A DNA stretch of 64,000 nucleotides from positions 1,302,001 through 1,366,000 of the forward strand of contig NZ_CP043046.1 of assembly GCF_008119665.1 (NCBI RefSeq), in the 5' to 3' direction. Positions 35,231 to 43,731 of the stretch are shown piece by piece (position 1 is the stretch's first letter; each line of letters starts with the position of its first letter). The stretch is from Pigmentiphaga aceris. GTDB lineage: Bacteria; Pseudomonadota; Gammaproteobacteria; Burkholderiales; Burkholderiaceae_B. A model generated the notes under the pieces. The model saw only the letters and a program-made list of their open reading frames with translations. It searched no databases and was not told the DNA's origin. A program made the position numbers and the translations under genes.

Positions 35231-35737
35231 TCAGTGCATTGCAACCGTATCAGGCTCGGTTGCCACCGCGTTCGGCGACACATTGATCACGCCAGGCAGT
35301 GCCTGATAACGAGCCACCGCTTCCGGCACACTCATGCCAGCCGGCAGCGCCACCAGCGCACCACGCATCACCGGAAACGCCTGGATCACTTTCGCGCCGA
35401 TCTGCTGATTGGCAGCACGGGCGGCGGCAGAGCGGTGACCATCCTGGTACATGACAATCAACTGGCCGTCGACGTAATGACGCCACGGTGTCATCAGCGG
35501 ATCGCCGGCTGGCGTCTGCGCAGCGGTCTCCACTGCAGGCGCAACTTCGATCTTCACGATCTGGGTCGGCTGCGAGGGCGGGGCGGGTGGGGCATTGGTG
35601 GACTGCGCCACCAGAATGTCGTTATTTGTACCCGATGCCAGGGGTTCGTCCGGCATCGCGGTGCAAGCGGTACACGCAATCGCCAGCGAGGCAGCGATCA
35701 GCGGAAATGACGTGCGGAGGTGGGGATGCAGGTGCAT
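35231..35737 (-). CDS. Lipoprotein with peptidase-inhibitor I9/S8-propeptide-like domain
   Basis: 168 residues from ATG 35737 with GGAG eight bases upstream. The signal segment FPLIAASLAIACTACTAM has a likely lipobox around IACTAC. A low-complexity Pro/Ala linker (APPAPPSQPTQ) leads to the C-terminal domain from about residue 95: GQLIVMYQDG, IGAKVIQAFPVMRGALVALPAG, AVARYQALPGVINVSPN. This is the pattern of subtilisin propeptides, which fold and inhibit proteases. No protease follows, so it is a stand-alone inhibitor-like domain. Confidence 0.7.
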   Translation of the reverse strand: MHLHPHLRTSFPLIAASLAIACTACTAMPDEPLASGTNNDILVAQSTNAPPAPPSQPTQIVKIEVAPAVETAAQTPAGDPLMTPWRHYVDGQLIVMYQDGHRSAAARAANQQIGAKVIQAFPVMRGALVALPAGMSVPEAVARYQALPGVINVSPNAVATEPDTVAMH

Positions 35738-36058
35738 GGAAGTCTCCGTCGAAAGATGGAAAGCATTCAGCAATCAGCGTGCCCAAGCATTGCGACCGCA
35801 TTATTGCGGCAGCACGGAAATGGCGATATATCGGGGTTTCAAGAGGATGGGTGAGGCTTGGTGCCTGGTTGCTCGGGCAGAACGCCGTTGCGGTGTTGCT
35901 GCGCCGCCGCGTGGGCGGGGGCGCAGCAAAAAGTGCCATATTCAGTTGCGCACCTTTAAACGCTCAGATTGAGCGCCGGTGTTGAACGCTCAGTTTCAAT
36001 GCTCAGTTTCAACGCTCAATTGCAACGTTAAGGCTCAACACTCACTGTGCACACTGAC
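35738..36058. other. Intergenic region containing a 13-bp minisatellite
   Basis: About 320 bp without a convincing gene; a plus-strand frame across it and the neighbouring lipoprotein gene has no start signal and overlaps real coding sequence. The right third consists of tandem repeats, listed separately. Confidence 0.5.
35959..36049. repeat. Seven-unit imperfect tandem repeat, 13-bp period
   Basis: In-phase units are AACGCTCAGATTG, AGCGCCGGTGTTG, AACGCTCAGTTTC, AATGCTCAGTTTC, AACGCTCAATTGC, AACGTTAAGGCTC and AACACTCACTGTG. Units 3-5 are near-identical and the others are progressively diverged. Located just after the universal stress protein stop (minus strand) and upstream of the lipoprotein gene. 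Confidence 0.75.
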
Positions 36059-36520
36059 TTATTTTTCTTCGCGCACGCGGTAGACCAGCACGCCGATGGT
36101 CGCAAGCGACAACACCTTGGCCGTCACGCTGCCCAACAGCAAACGCGACAGGCCGCTGCGGCCGTGGCTGCCGATGAAGATCAGGTCTGCACCGGTTTCT
36201 TCAGCCGCCTGGACGATGCCATCGGCTACGTTGAAGTTCGATACCGTCAGTGATGTTGCAGTAACGCCAGCCGTGTGCGCACGGTCGATCACGCCAGTCA
36301 GGAAGCGCTTTGCCTGGTCGGCAGAAGCTTCTTCGTAGGCTTCGTCGGTGATTGCATAGGCCGCTGCCATGCCATCGAAACCGATGGTGGCGGCAAAGGG
36401 TTGAGTGACATGCAAGGCGACGACTTCAGCGCCGATCGAGCGCGCGAAGGTGACACCGGCATTGGCGGCTTGGGCTGATAGCGGGGAGCCATCCGTGGGA
36501 AGCAGGATCTTCTTGAACAT
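36059..36520 (-). CDS. Universal stress protein (UspA family)
   Basis: 153 residues. N-terminal strand MFKKILLPTDGSPLSAQAANAG with the ATP-site Asp, and the C-terminal nucleotide motif GSHGRSGLSRLLLGSVTAKVL (G-x2-G-x9-G-S type), so it likely binds ATP. Small cytosolic stress protein. A candidate FNR site lies 66-79 bp upstream. Single gene. Confidence 0.92.
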   Translation of the reverse strand: MFKKILLPTDGSPLSAQAANAGVTFARSIGAEVVALHVTQPFAATIGFDGMAAAYAITDEAYEEASADQAKRFLTGVIDRAHTAGVTATSLTVSNFNVADGIVQAAEETGADLIFIGSHGRSGLSRLLLGSVTAKVLSLATIGVLVYRVREEK

Positions 36521-36585
36521 GGTGTTGGTTCCTCCTCGGGTAGGGCATGCCCAGGCAGGATAGCCGAGTTCTTCATGGCAACGCC

Positions 36586-36599
36586 ATGACCCGGATCAA
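36586..36599 (-). promoter_or_regulatory. Possible FNR site upstream of universal stress gene
   Basis: ATGACCCGGATCAA matches 8 of the 10 fixed positions of TTGAT-N4-ATCAA. It is centred about 72 bp upstream of the usp start. It also lies between usp and the end of the esterase gene. Weak on sequence alone. Confidence 0.35.
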
Positions 36600-36652
36600 C
36601 GGAAACACCTGGGCAGAAGAATCTGCCCAGATGCCGAGGCCAACGGCCTGCG

Positions 36653-37327
36653 TCAGGCCAGTGTGCGGCGCAGGAACTCGGCCACGTCGGCAAGCTCTGC
36701 GGGTGAAACCGAATGCGGGATCTGATAGGTATGCCATTCAACCGGCTGCCCCACGCCTTGCAGCAGCTTGTGCGTGTGTTCGGCGCGGGCGAACGGCACC
36801 ACCGGGTCATGCACGCCATGCGCCAGGAATACCGGCGTCTTGGCGTTGACGGCAGCGCGTTCCGACGCGAAGTCGGCCGGCAGGACCACGTAGCCAGACA
36901 AGCCGACGATTCCTGCCAGGCGGCGGGGGTGGCGCAAGCCGGTGTACAGCGCCATCGCACAACCCTGCGAGAAGCCACCCAGCACGATGTTCTCGCTGGG
37001 AATGCCGCGCGCGTTTTCACGGGCGATCAGGGCTTCGATCATGCCCTGCGATTCGCGGATGCCGTCGGCGTCTTCCTGGCGCACCAGATCCATCACCCTG
37101 ATGTCGTACCAGGCGCGCATCTTCATGCCGTTGTTCACGGTGACCGAACGCACCGGGCCGTGCGGAAACACGAAACGCGTGGCGGGCACGCCTTTCAAAT
37201 CCAGCGCCGGAACGATGGGTGCGAAGTCGTGACCATCGGCACCCAGACCATGAATCCAGATGACGGCGCGGGTGGGATTGGGGGCGGTTTCGATCTCGAC
37301 GCAGTCGAGCAGGGCAGGAGTGCTCAT
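36653..37327 (-). CDS. Alpha/beta-hydrolase carboxylesterase (phospholipase/carboxylesterase family)
   Basis: 224 residues from ATG 37327, which overlaps the mogA stop (ATGA). Family features: VIWIHGLGADGHDFAP, nucleophile GGFSQGCAMAL (Ser), acid in AHGVHDPVVPF (Asp) and base in QIPHSVSPAEL (His). It hydrolyses short-chain esters in the cytoplasm; the physiological substrate is unknown. Co-transcribed with mogA. Confidence 0.92.
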   Translation of the reverse strand: MSTPALLDCVEIETAPNPTRAVIWIHGLGADGHDFAPIVPALDLKGVPATRFVFPHGPVRSVTVNNGMKMRAWYDIRVMDLVRQEDADGIRESQGMIEALIARENARGIPSENIVLGGFSQGCAMALYTGLRHPRRLAGIVGLSGYVVLPADFASERAAVNAKTPVFLAHGVHDPVVPFARAEHTHKLLQGVGQPVEWHTYQIPHSVSPAELADVAEFLRRTLA

Positions 37328-37962
37328 GCTTGGGCCTTGGCGCGCAGCGCAGTTTTTGGACGGAACGCCGCACACACGGCAGGGTCGGTTTCGATGTAGG
37401 GGCCAGCGATCAACTGGATGCAATAGGGCACGGCGGCGAAGATGCCGGGCACTTGCAAGGTGCCGTCAGCCGCGCGCAAGCCTTCCAGCGTTTCGCGGAT
37501 GGCCTTGGGCTGGCCGGGCAGGTTGAGGATCAGCGTGGCGCTGTCCGCCTGTTCACGGATCACACCCACCTGGCGCGACAGAATGCCCGTGGGCACGAAG
37601 CGCAGGGATATCTGGCGCATCTGTTCGCCAAAGCCAGGCATTTCCTTGGTCGCCACTGCCAGCGTGGCCTCGGGCGTCACATCGCGACGCGCGGGGCCGG
37701 TGCCGCCAGTGGTCAGGATCAGATCGCAACCGACCTGATCGGCAAGCTCGATCAAGGTGGCGGAAATGCCTGCCTGTTCGTCCGGGATCAGACGCTCGAC
37801 AAAACGCACCGGAGTGGTCAGCGCTTTCGCCAGCCATTCACGCAGTGCGGGAATGCCGGCGTCGTCGTAGACGCCTTGCGAGGCACGATCACTGATCGAC
37901 ACCAGGCCGCACACCAGTTCATCGGGATGGCTGCGTGCAATACGCAGGTCGGCAGCGGTCAT
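37324..37962 (-). CDS. mogA: Molybdopterin adenylyltransferase
   Basis: 212 residues. Activates molybdopterin by adenylation for Mo insertion. MoCF fold signatures are VSISDRASQGVYDDAGIPAL, LILTTGGTGPARRDVTPEAT and LNLPGQPKAIRETL. A MoaC gene lies about 5.5 kb downstream in the same window. It heads the two-gene unit with the esterase. Confidence 0.92.
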   Translation of the reverse strand: MTAADLRIARSHPDELVCGLVSISDRASQGVYDDAGIPALREWLAKALTTPVRFVERLIPDEQAGISATLIELADQVGCDLILTTGGTGPARRDVTPEATLAVATKEMPGFGEQMRQISLRFVPTGILSRQVGVIREQADSATLILNLPGQPKAIRETLEGLRAADGTLQVPGIFAAVPYCIQLIAGPYIETDPAVCAAFRPKTALRAKAQA

Positions 37963-37995
37963 CCGCGAATCTCCTGGCTGGTGTCAGTGCTGGTG

Positions 37996-38613
37996 TCAGT
38001 CTTGATCGTCGTTGTCCCGGGCCGAGCCGGGTTCCTCGTAATCATCGCCTTCCACCAGGCGCTTGATCTCCTGGAACAAGGAACGATAGGCCTTGCGTTG
38101 CGGCTCATTGCCCTGGGGCAGGTCGCGATTGAAAGCCTGTTCCTTGCGCGCCGAGCGGATCAGCGCGCGCAGTTGCTGCGCATCGCCTGCCGGGTTGGCG
38201 TTCATGAAGGCGGTGAAGTGCTCGTCACTGTCGATCAGACGATCGCGCCAGCGCTCAAGGCGGTGATAGGCATCGACCGAGGTCTGTGTCTCGCCGTCCC
38301 ACTCGGCCATCTTGGCGCGAATGGGCTCGGCGTGCACGTGGCGCATCAGCTTGCCGACGTATTGCAGTTGGCGGCGCTTGCCTTCGTGCGCAGTGATGCG
38401 CTGCGCCTCCAGGATTGCCTCGAAAAGCAATTCCGGCAGGGGCAGTTGCACAAGTTTGCCGCGCGACAGTTTTATCAACCGTTCGCCTAGCTCTTGGAGT
38501 TCCGTCGCTTCGCGTTTTACCTGCGATTTGCTGGGCGGCATGCCCGAGTAATCAATTTTCTCGGGGGTCTCGCCGTTGACGACGTATTGGGAGGACCGCT
38601 TGGATCTGGGCAT
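37996..38613 (-). CDS. yjgA: Ribosome-associated protein YjgA (DarP, DUF615)
   Basis: 205 residues from ATG 38613 (MPRSKRSSQYV); ATG 38622 is equally possible, and neither has a strong ribosome-binding site. Core features: PPSKSQVKREATELQELGERLI, HEGKRRQLQYVGKLMRHV, and a basic C-terminal half. YjgA binds late 50S assembly intermediates. Divergent from pmbA, a pairing conserved in many betaproteobacteria and gammaproteobacteria. Confidence 0.93.
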   Translation of the reverse strand: MPRSKRSSQYVVNGETPEKIDYSGMPPSKSQVKREATELQELGERLIKLSRGKLVQLPLPELLFEAILEAQRITAHEGKRRQLQYVGKLMRHVHAEPIRAKMAEWDGETQTSVDAYHRLERWRDRLIDSDEHFTAFMNANPAGDAQQLRALIRSARKEQAFNRDLPQGNEPQRKAYRSLFQEIKRLVEGDDYEEPGSARDNDDQD

Positions 38614-38760
38614 GGAAACCATACATACTGGGGGTTGGCTATGATAACCGCCCCGGCGCAGTGGGTGGCGCAGCCCCCCGCATTGCGCGCATGAAACGCG
38701 CACAAAACGTTGTACGCAGGTCGGCATCAGGGCCGGTTTGCACGAACCCCTTGGAACACG

Positions 38761-40146
38761 ATGGTCAAGAAGTCCTCCTCTGCAAAGTCCTCTTCTGCTC
38801 GTCCCGCGATTCTCGCGAACCAGGACCAGTTCCGTGAACTGGTCACCCGTGTCCTGGAGGAATCCCGCCGGGTCGGTGCCTCGGACGCGGCAGCCGAAGT
38901 GTCGGAAAGCCAGGGTTTGTCGGTCAATGCGCGTGGTGGCGACGTGGAAACCGTCGAGCAGACGCGCGATCGCTCGCTTGATGTCACGGTTTATCTAGGT
39001 CGCCGTCGCGGCTCGGCCTCGACCTCGGATTTCTCCGATCAGGCGTTGCGCGACACCGTGAAAGCAGCATTCCACATCGCCAATCACACGGCAGAAGACC
39101 CGTGCGCGGAATTGCCGGATGCATCGTTGCTGGCGACCGATGTGCAGGATCTGAAGCTGCATTACGAATGGGACATCGACGCGGAACGCGCCACGCAACT
39201 GGCCATCCGCGCCGAGCGCGCCGCCTACGACACTGACAAGCGCATTCGCAATTCGGACGGCGCGTCGGTATCGAGCTTCGAAGGCCACTTCATGATGGGC
39301 AATACGCGGGGCTTTTTGAACGGCTACCCGTATTCCCGTCACAGCCTGTCGGTGGCACCGATTGCCGGTCGTGGCAATGGCATGCAACGCGACGACTGGT
39401 ACACCAGTGCGCGTGACCCGAAAAAGCTGGCCGACCCGGAAGCCGTGGGCCGCTACGCAGCAGAACGCGCCTTGTCGCGCCTGTCGGCCAAGCGCGTGCG
39501 CACCGGCAAGTTCCCGGTGCTGTTCGAGGCCCCGCTGGCCGCTGGCCTGCTGGGTGCCTTCACGCAAGCCGTCAGTGGCGGCGCGCTGTATCGCAAATCC
39601 AGCTTCCTGATGGACAGCCTGGGCACCCAGGTCTTCCCGGACCACATCGACATCGGCGAAGACCCGCACGTGATCGGCGGATTGGGCAGCTCGCCCTTCG
39701 ACGATGAAGGCGTGCGCACGCAGGCCCGCAAAGTGGTTGAAGCCGGCGTGGTCGAAGGTTACTTCCTGTCGTCGTACACGGCGCGCAAGCTGGGCATGCA
39801 AACCACCGGCAATGCAGGCGGTTCGCACAACCTGACACTGCGCTCGCGTCTGACGCAAGACACCGACGACTTCCGCGAAATGCTGCGCAAGCTTGGCACC
39901 GGGTTGCTGGTAACCGAGCTGATCGGCCAGGGCGTGAACTACGTGACTGGCGACTATTCACGTGGTGCCTTCGGCTACTGGGTGAAAAACGGTGAAATTC
40001 AGCACGCCGTGCAGGAAATCACCATCGCAGGCAACCTGCGCGACATGTTCCGCGAGCTGGCTGCCATTGGCGCAGACCGTATCGTGCGTGGCACCAAGTC
40101 CACAGGGTCGATTCTGATCCCTGAGATGTCGATTGCCGGGCAATAA
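38761..40146 (+). CDS. pmbA: Metalloprotease subunit TldE/PmbA
   Basis: 461 residues from ATG 38761. The TldD/TldE heterodimer unfolds and cuts peptides such as microcin precursors and CcdA antitoxin. Signatures: DVTVYLGRRRGSASTSDFS, SDGASVSSFEGHF, GVVEGYFLSSYTARKLGMQTTGNAGG, and GAFGYWVKNGEIQHAVQEITIAGNL. TldE lacks the catalytic HExxxH of TldD, as expected. The TldD partner is not in the window. Confidence 0.95.
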   Translation: MVKKSSSAKSSSARPAILANQDQFRELVTRVLEESRRVGASDAAAEVSESQGLSVNARGGDVETVEQTRDRSLDVTVYLGRRRGSASTSDFSDQALRDTVKAAFHIANHTAEDPCAELPDASLLATDVQDLKLHYEWDIDAERATQLAIRAERAAYDTDKRIRNSDGASVSSFEGHFMMGNTRGFLNGYPYSRHSLSVAPIAGRGNGMQRDDWYTSARDPKKLADPEAVGRYAAERALSRLSAKRVRTGKFPVLFEAPLAAGLLGAFTQAVSGGALYRKSSFLMDSLGTQVFPDHIDIGEDPHVIGGLGSSPFDDEGVRTQARKVVEAGVVEGYFLSSYTARKLGMQTTGNAGGSHNLTLRSRLTQDTDDFREMLRKLGTGLLVTELIGQGVNYVTGDYSRGAFGYWVKNGEIQHAVQEITIAGNLRDMFRELAAIGADRIVRGTKSTGSILIPEMSIAGQ

Positions 40147-40164
40147 GCGGCTGCTGTCAGTGAC

Positions 40165-40193
40165 CGCGCTTGCCGCACCACGCGGCAAGCGCG
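40165..40193 (+). terminator. Hairpin downstream of pmbA
   Basis: Perfect 12-bp stem CGCGCTTGCCGC / GCGGCAAGCGCG with ACCAC loop, 18 bp after the pmbA stop. It is followed by ATGTATT rather than a T-run, so termination is likely but not classical. Confidence 0.55.
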
Positions 40194-40342
40194 ATGTATT
40201 CGGCGCACCTGCATCGAAGCACTAGCGCTTCCGGGCATGGTGTGTGCTTGTTCGTGACATGGGAATTTCAGCAAGCTTCGGGTAGTATCTAAGGGTAAAC
40301 CCTGTGGTGTGTAGCTGCCGGGAGCAAGCCTAAAGGAGATAC

Positions 40343-41686
40343 ATGAACACAGCTCAATCGCATCGCGTGGTGATCGTCGGCGGCGGTGCCGGTGGCCTGG
40401 AACTGGCCGCCCGCCTGGGCAGCCGCTTTGGTCCCAGTCACATCACCCTGGTTGACGCCAATCCCTTCCACGTCTGGAAGCCGTCCTTGCACGAAGTGGC
40501 CGCAGGCACCCTCGATATTCACCAGGAAGGCCTGTCGTACCCGATGCTGGCACGCGATCGCGGTTTCCGTTTCGTGATGGGCGCATTGCGCGGCCTGGAC
40601 CGCGAAGCACGCGTGATTCACATTGCCCCAGTGGTTGCACCCGATGGCGAAGAAGTGCTGCCGGCACGCCAGCTGCATTACGACACGCTGGTGATGGCGG
40701 TAGGCTGTGGTGCCAACTTCTTCAACACCCCTGGCGCTGCCGAAAACGCGATTGCGCTGGATTCCACTGCAGCCGCTGAGCGTTTCCGCCTGTCGCTGCT
40801 GAAGCTGATTGCACGTCGTGAACTGAGTTCAGCAGGCGAAGCTGTCGATATGACTGCCGAAGAACGTGACGCTGCCGCACGTGCGCTGCACATCGTCATC
40901 GTGGGCGGTGGCGCAACCGGTGTCGAGCTGGCCGCAGAGCTGCACGAGTCGACCCAGAGCATTTATTCCTACGGTCGCGCACCCGAATCGCTGAGTTCAC
41001 AGGCGCAGATTGCCGTGATCGAAGGCGGGCCGCGCCTGTTGGTGCCGCTGCCCGATTCCGTCGGTGAAGCTGCCCGTCAGTTGTTGATCGAACGCGGTGT
41101 GAAAGTGCACCTGAGCACCCGGGTCGCCGATGTGTCGGAAGAGGGCGTGCGCGATTCCAATGGCAACTTCTATCCGGCTGATCTGGTGGTGTGGGCGGCG
41201 GGTATCAAGGCATCGCCGTTATTGGCGACGCTGGGTTTGGCGGTGAACAAGCTGAACCAGATCGAAGTCGACAAGCGCCTGCGTACCGAGGACACGAACA
41301 TCTACGCCTTGGGTGACTGCGCGGCAGCACCGTGGGGCAACGAAGGCAAGACTTTGCCCGCACGTGCCCAGGTGGCAAACCAGCAGGCATCTTGGCTGGC
41401 CAAGCTGATTGGTGCGCGCATCGAAAACAAGCCCGAACCGGGCGGCGAGTTTGTCTATCGTGACCACGGTTCGCTGGTGTCGATCGGGCAGGGCGGTGGG
41501 GTCGGGTCGCTGATGGGCGGCTTGGCTGGCCGCAATATGTTCGTGCGGGGCATCATTGCCCGCATGATGTACATGAGCCTGCATTTGATGCACCACGCGG
41601 CTGTACTGGGTATTTTCCGTACTGGGACGCTGGCGCTGGGGCGATTTTTGACCAAGCGGTCGCGGCCGTTGGTGAAGCTGCATTAA
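40343..41686 (+). CDS. NAD(P)/FAD-dependent oxidoreductase, type II NADH dehydrogenase-like
   Basis: 447 residues; AAAGGAG lies 6 bases before ATG 40343. Two dinucleotide folds: HRVVIVGGGAGGLELAAR for FAD at residues 7-24 and LHIVIVGGGATGVELAAEL for NADH near 184. Also ADLVVWAAGIKASPLL and IYALGDCAAAPW. The C-terminal about 60 residues include hydrophobic stretches (FVRGIIARMMYMSLHLM) for membrane attachment. It should pass electrons from NADH to quinone without proton pumping. Monocistronic, ending in a strong terminator. Confidence 0.92.
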   Translation: MNTAQSHRVVIVGGGAGGLELAARLGSRFGPSHITLVDANPFHVWKPSLHEVAAGTLDIHQEGLSYPMLARDRGFRFVMGALRGLDREARVIHIAPVVAPDGEEVLPARQLHYDTLVMAVGCGANFFNTPGAAENAIALDSTAAAERFRLSLLKLIARRELSSAGEAVDMTAEERDAAARALHIVIVGGGATGVELAAELHESTQSIYSYGRAPESLSSQAQIAVIEGGPRLLVPLPDSVGEAARQLLIERGVKVHLSTRVADVSEEGVRDSNGNFYPADLVVWAAGIKASPLLATLGLAVNKLNQIEVDKRLRTEDTNIYALGDCAAAPWGNEGKTLPARAQVANQQASWLAKLIGARIENKPEPGGEFVYRDHGSLVSIGQGGGVGSLMGGLAGRNMFVRGIIARMMYMSLHLMHHAAVLGIFRTGTLALGRFLTKRSRPLVKLH

Positions 41687-41722
41687 GTTCAGTCCTCATT
41701 GAGGGACTGGTCTGGCAGTAAG

Positions 41723-41770
41723 AAAAGCGGGCATGCAAGCGGTGGATCACCGTTTGCATGCCCGCTTTTT
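41723..41770. terminator. Bidirectional terminator between NDH-2-like gene and oxidoreductase
   Basis: Perfect 16-bp stem AAAAGCGGGCATGCAA / TTGCATGCCCGCTTTT with 15-nt loop. T-tract on the plus strand and A-tract on the other side, so it works in both directions for the convergent genes. Confidence 0.93.
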
Positions 41771-41845
41771 CGTCTGACAATTCGGTTTGCGCTGCCTTGC
41801 CCGACCCGTAGGCTACGGATCAGATCAGGTGATCACAACGCTGAC

Positions 41846-42940
41846 TCAGCCGAACAGATTGCGATAACGCGAAGGCTGCGAGCGCAGGTACTGCGGCGGA
41901 GCTTTCACGGTGGCACCCAACTGGGCAGCCGCGTGCCAGGGCCAGCGCGGGTCGTACAGAATGCCGCGTGCCAAGCCGATCATGTCGGCGTCGCCAGTGG
42001 CGACAATCGCCTCGGCCTGCTCGGCTTCGGTGATCAGGCCCACGGCAATCGTCGGCACACCCGTCGCTTCCTTGACTGCGCGGGCAAATGGCACCTGGTA
42101 GTTCGGGCCGACCGGAATCGATTGGTTGGACGCCAATCCGCCCGTCGACACGTGAATGAACGACACGCCACGTGCCTTCAATGCCTGTGAGAAGGCAACC
42201 GTGCCTTCCAGATCCCAGCCGCCTTCGGCCCAGTCAGTGGCCGACACACGAATGCCCACCGGACGACCCGCCGGCGTGACGGCGCGCACGGCGTCGAACA
42301 CTTCCAGCGGAAAACGCATGCGGTTTTCCAGGCTGCCGCCGTATTCGTCGGTACGCTGGTTCGACAGCGGCGACAGGAACTGGTGCAGCAGGTAGCCGTG
42401 AGCACCGTGCAGCTCGATCACATCGATGCCCAAACGGGCAGCGCGCACGGCAGCATCGGCAAACGCCTTGCGGACGCGGTCAAGACCGGCCTTGTCCAGG
42501 GCGGTGGGCTTGCGTTGGTCGTTGGTGAAAGGAATGTCAGACGGGGCAACGGTCTGCCAGCCGCGATTGTCCAGCGCCAACTGCTTGCCACCGCGCCAGG
42601 GCGCGTCGCTGGATGCCTTGCGGCCTGCGTGGCCGAGCTGCATGCCGATCGGCATGTCGGAATACTTGCGCACTGCCGCCAGCACACGGGCAAGCGCCTG
42701 TTCGTTTTCGTCGTTCCACAGACCCAGGTCATCGGCACTGATGCGGCCTTCGGGTTCGACGGCGGTGGCTTCGAGAATCAGCAGCGCCGCGCCCGACAAG
42801 GCCAACTGGCCCAGGTGCATGACATGCCAGTCGGTGGCCGAGCCGTTGTCGGCCGAGTACTGGCACATCGGCGCGATCACGATGCGGTTATGAAGCGTGA
42901 GGTCGTCTAGCTGGAAGGGCTGGAAAAGCTGGCTTGTCAT
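41846..42940 (-). CDS. namA: Old-yellow-enzyme NADPH dehydrogenase (YqjM/NamA type)
   Basis: 364 residues. FMN-containing TIM barrel that reduces activated C=C bonds. YqjM-class markers: NRIVIAPMCQYSA with the FMN-tuning Cys near residue 26, GMQLGHAGRKAS (His/Arg), IELHGAHGYLLHQFLSP (His pair for substrate carbonyl), NQRTDEYGGSLENRMRF and GLITEAEQAE. Single gene, convergent with the NDH-2-like gene. Confidence 0.92.
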   Translation of the reverse strand: MTSQLFQPFQLDDLTLHNRIVIAPMCQYSADNGSATDWHVMHLGQLALSGAALLILEATAVEPEGRISADDLGLWNDENEQALARVLAAVRKYSDMPIGMQLGHAGRKASSDAPWRGGKQLALDNRGWQTVAPSDIPFTNDQRKPTALDKAGLDRVRKAFADAAVRAARLGIDVIELHGAHGYLLHQFLSPLSNQRTDEYGGSLENRMRFPLEVFDAVRAVTPAGRPVGIRVSATDWAEGGWDLEGTVAFSQALKARGVSFIHVSTGGLASNQSIPVGPNYQVPFARAVKEATGVPTIAVGLITEAEQAEAIVATGDADMIGLARGILYDPRWPWHAAAQLGATVKAPPQYLRSQPSRYRNLFG

Positions 42941-43109
42941 GGGAACCTAGTGAAAGTGAGACGCGCCGGAACGAGACCGGGCAGCGGAATAAGGAACGCG
43001 ATAGCGGGAAGAGTAACAACGCGGCGGCCTGCATGGCACATCGATCATGCCCGGCGTCGCTGTCGCAATAGCCGGGGTACTCAGGCGCTGGAAGGAGGAT
43101 TGCGGTCGA

Positions 43110-43592
43110 TCAGGCTTCCGGCGCAATCCACACGCCCGACTTGCCGCCCCGTTTCTCGCGCAGGGACACATCGGTGATGGTCATGCCGCGATCCACTGCC
43201 TTGCACATGTCGTAGATCGTCAGCAGGCCGACTTGCACGGCGGTCAGCGCTTCCATTTCCACCCCGGTACCGCCCACAGTTTCGGCGCGCACGGTGCAGT
43301 GCACGGCGTTTGCCTGCTCATCGATGGCGAAGTCGCAGGCCACGTGGGTCAGCGGGATCGGATGACAGAGCGGGATCAGCTCAGACGTGCGCTTGGACGC
43401 CATGATGGCGGCGATGCGGGCAATGCCCAGCACGTCGCCCTTGCTGGCATTACCGTCGCGGATCAGCGCCAGGGTGGTGGCTTGCATGCGGATGCTGCCG
43501 CGGGCAATGGCCACGCGTGAGGTAGGGGCTTTGGTGCCGACATCGACCATGTGGGCTTGGCCCGCCTGGTCGAAATGGGTGAGTCCGGACAT
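43110..43592 (-). CDS. moaC: Cyclic pyranopterin monophosphate synthase MoaC
   Basis: 160 residues. Second enzyme of molybdopterin synthesis, acting on the MoaA product. Conserved blocks are [44 protein letters not shown], and the catalytic MCKAVDRGM with [10 protein letters not shown]. Divergent from the M48 gene with about 140 bp between. Confidence 0.95.
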   Translation of the reverse strand: MSGLTHFDQAGQAHMVDVGTKAPTSRVAIARGSIRMQATTLALIRDGNASKGDVLGIARIAAIMASKRTSELIPLCHPIPLTHVACDFAIDEQANAVHCTVRAETVGGTGVEMEALTAVQVGLLTIYDMCKAVDRGMTITDVSLREKRGGKSGVWIAPEA

Positions 43593-43731
43593 GGAATTCC
43601 TGCAAAAACGGGCAGGCAGGCAAGCGGTCGGCGGGCAAAAAAGGCGGTCGCCGCAGGCTGCCGGAGAACGATTCCGGGCGTTGGCGCAGATGATGCGGGA
43701 ACCCGGAGGCCAGGCTGGCTATCATACCTGT

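Noticed and set aside
35595..35972. Plus-strand ORF of 125 codons near the lipoprotein gene
   Set aside because: Antisense to the lipoprotein start, no ribosome-binding site, no recognisable domain.
36001..36049. CRISPR array in the 13-bp repeats
   Set aside because: Units are contiguous without spacers and far too short; no cas genes in the window.
40200..40342. Riboswitch in the NDH-2-like leader
   Set aside because: Only 196 bp with one simple hairpin assigned to the pmbA end; no known aptamer pattern seen.
43387..43731. N-terminal extension of the M48 protease
   Set aside because: It overlaps moaC antisense; the signal peptide starts at 43732.
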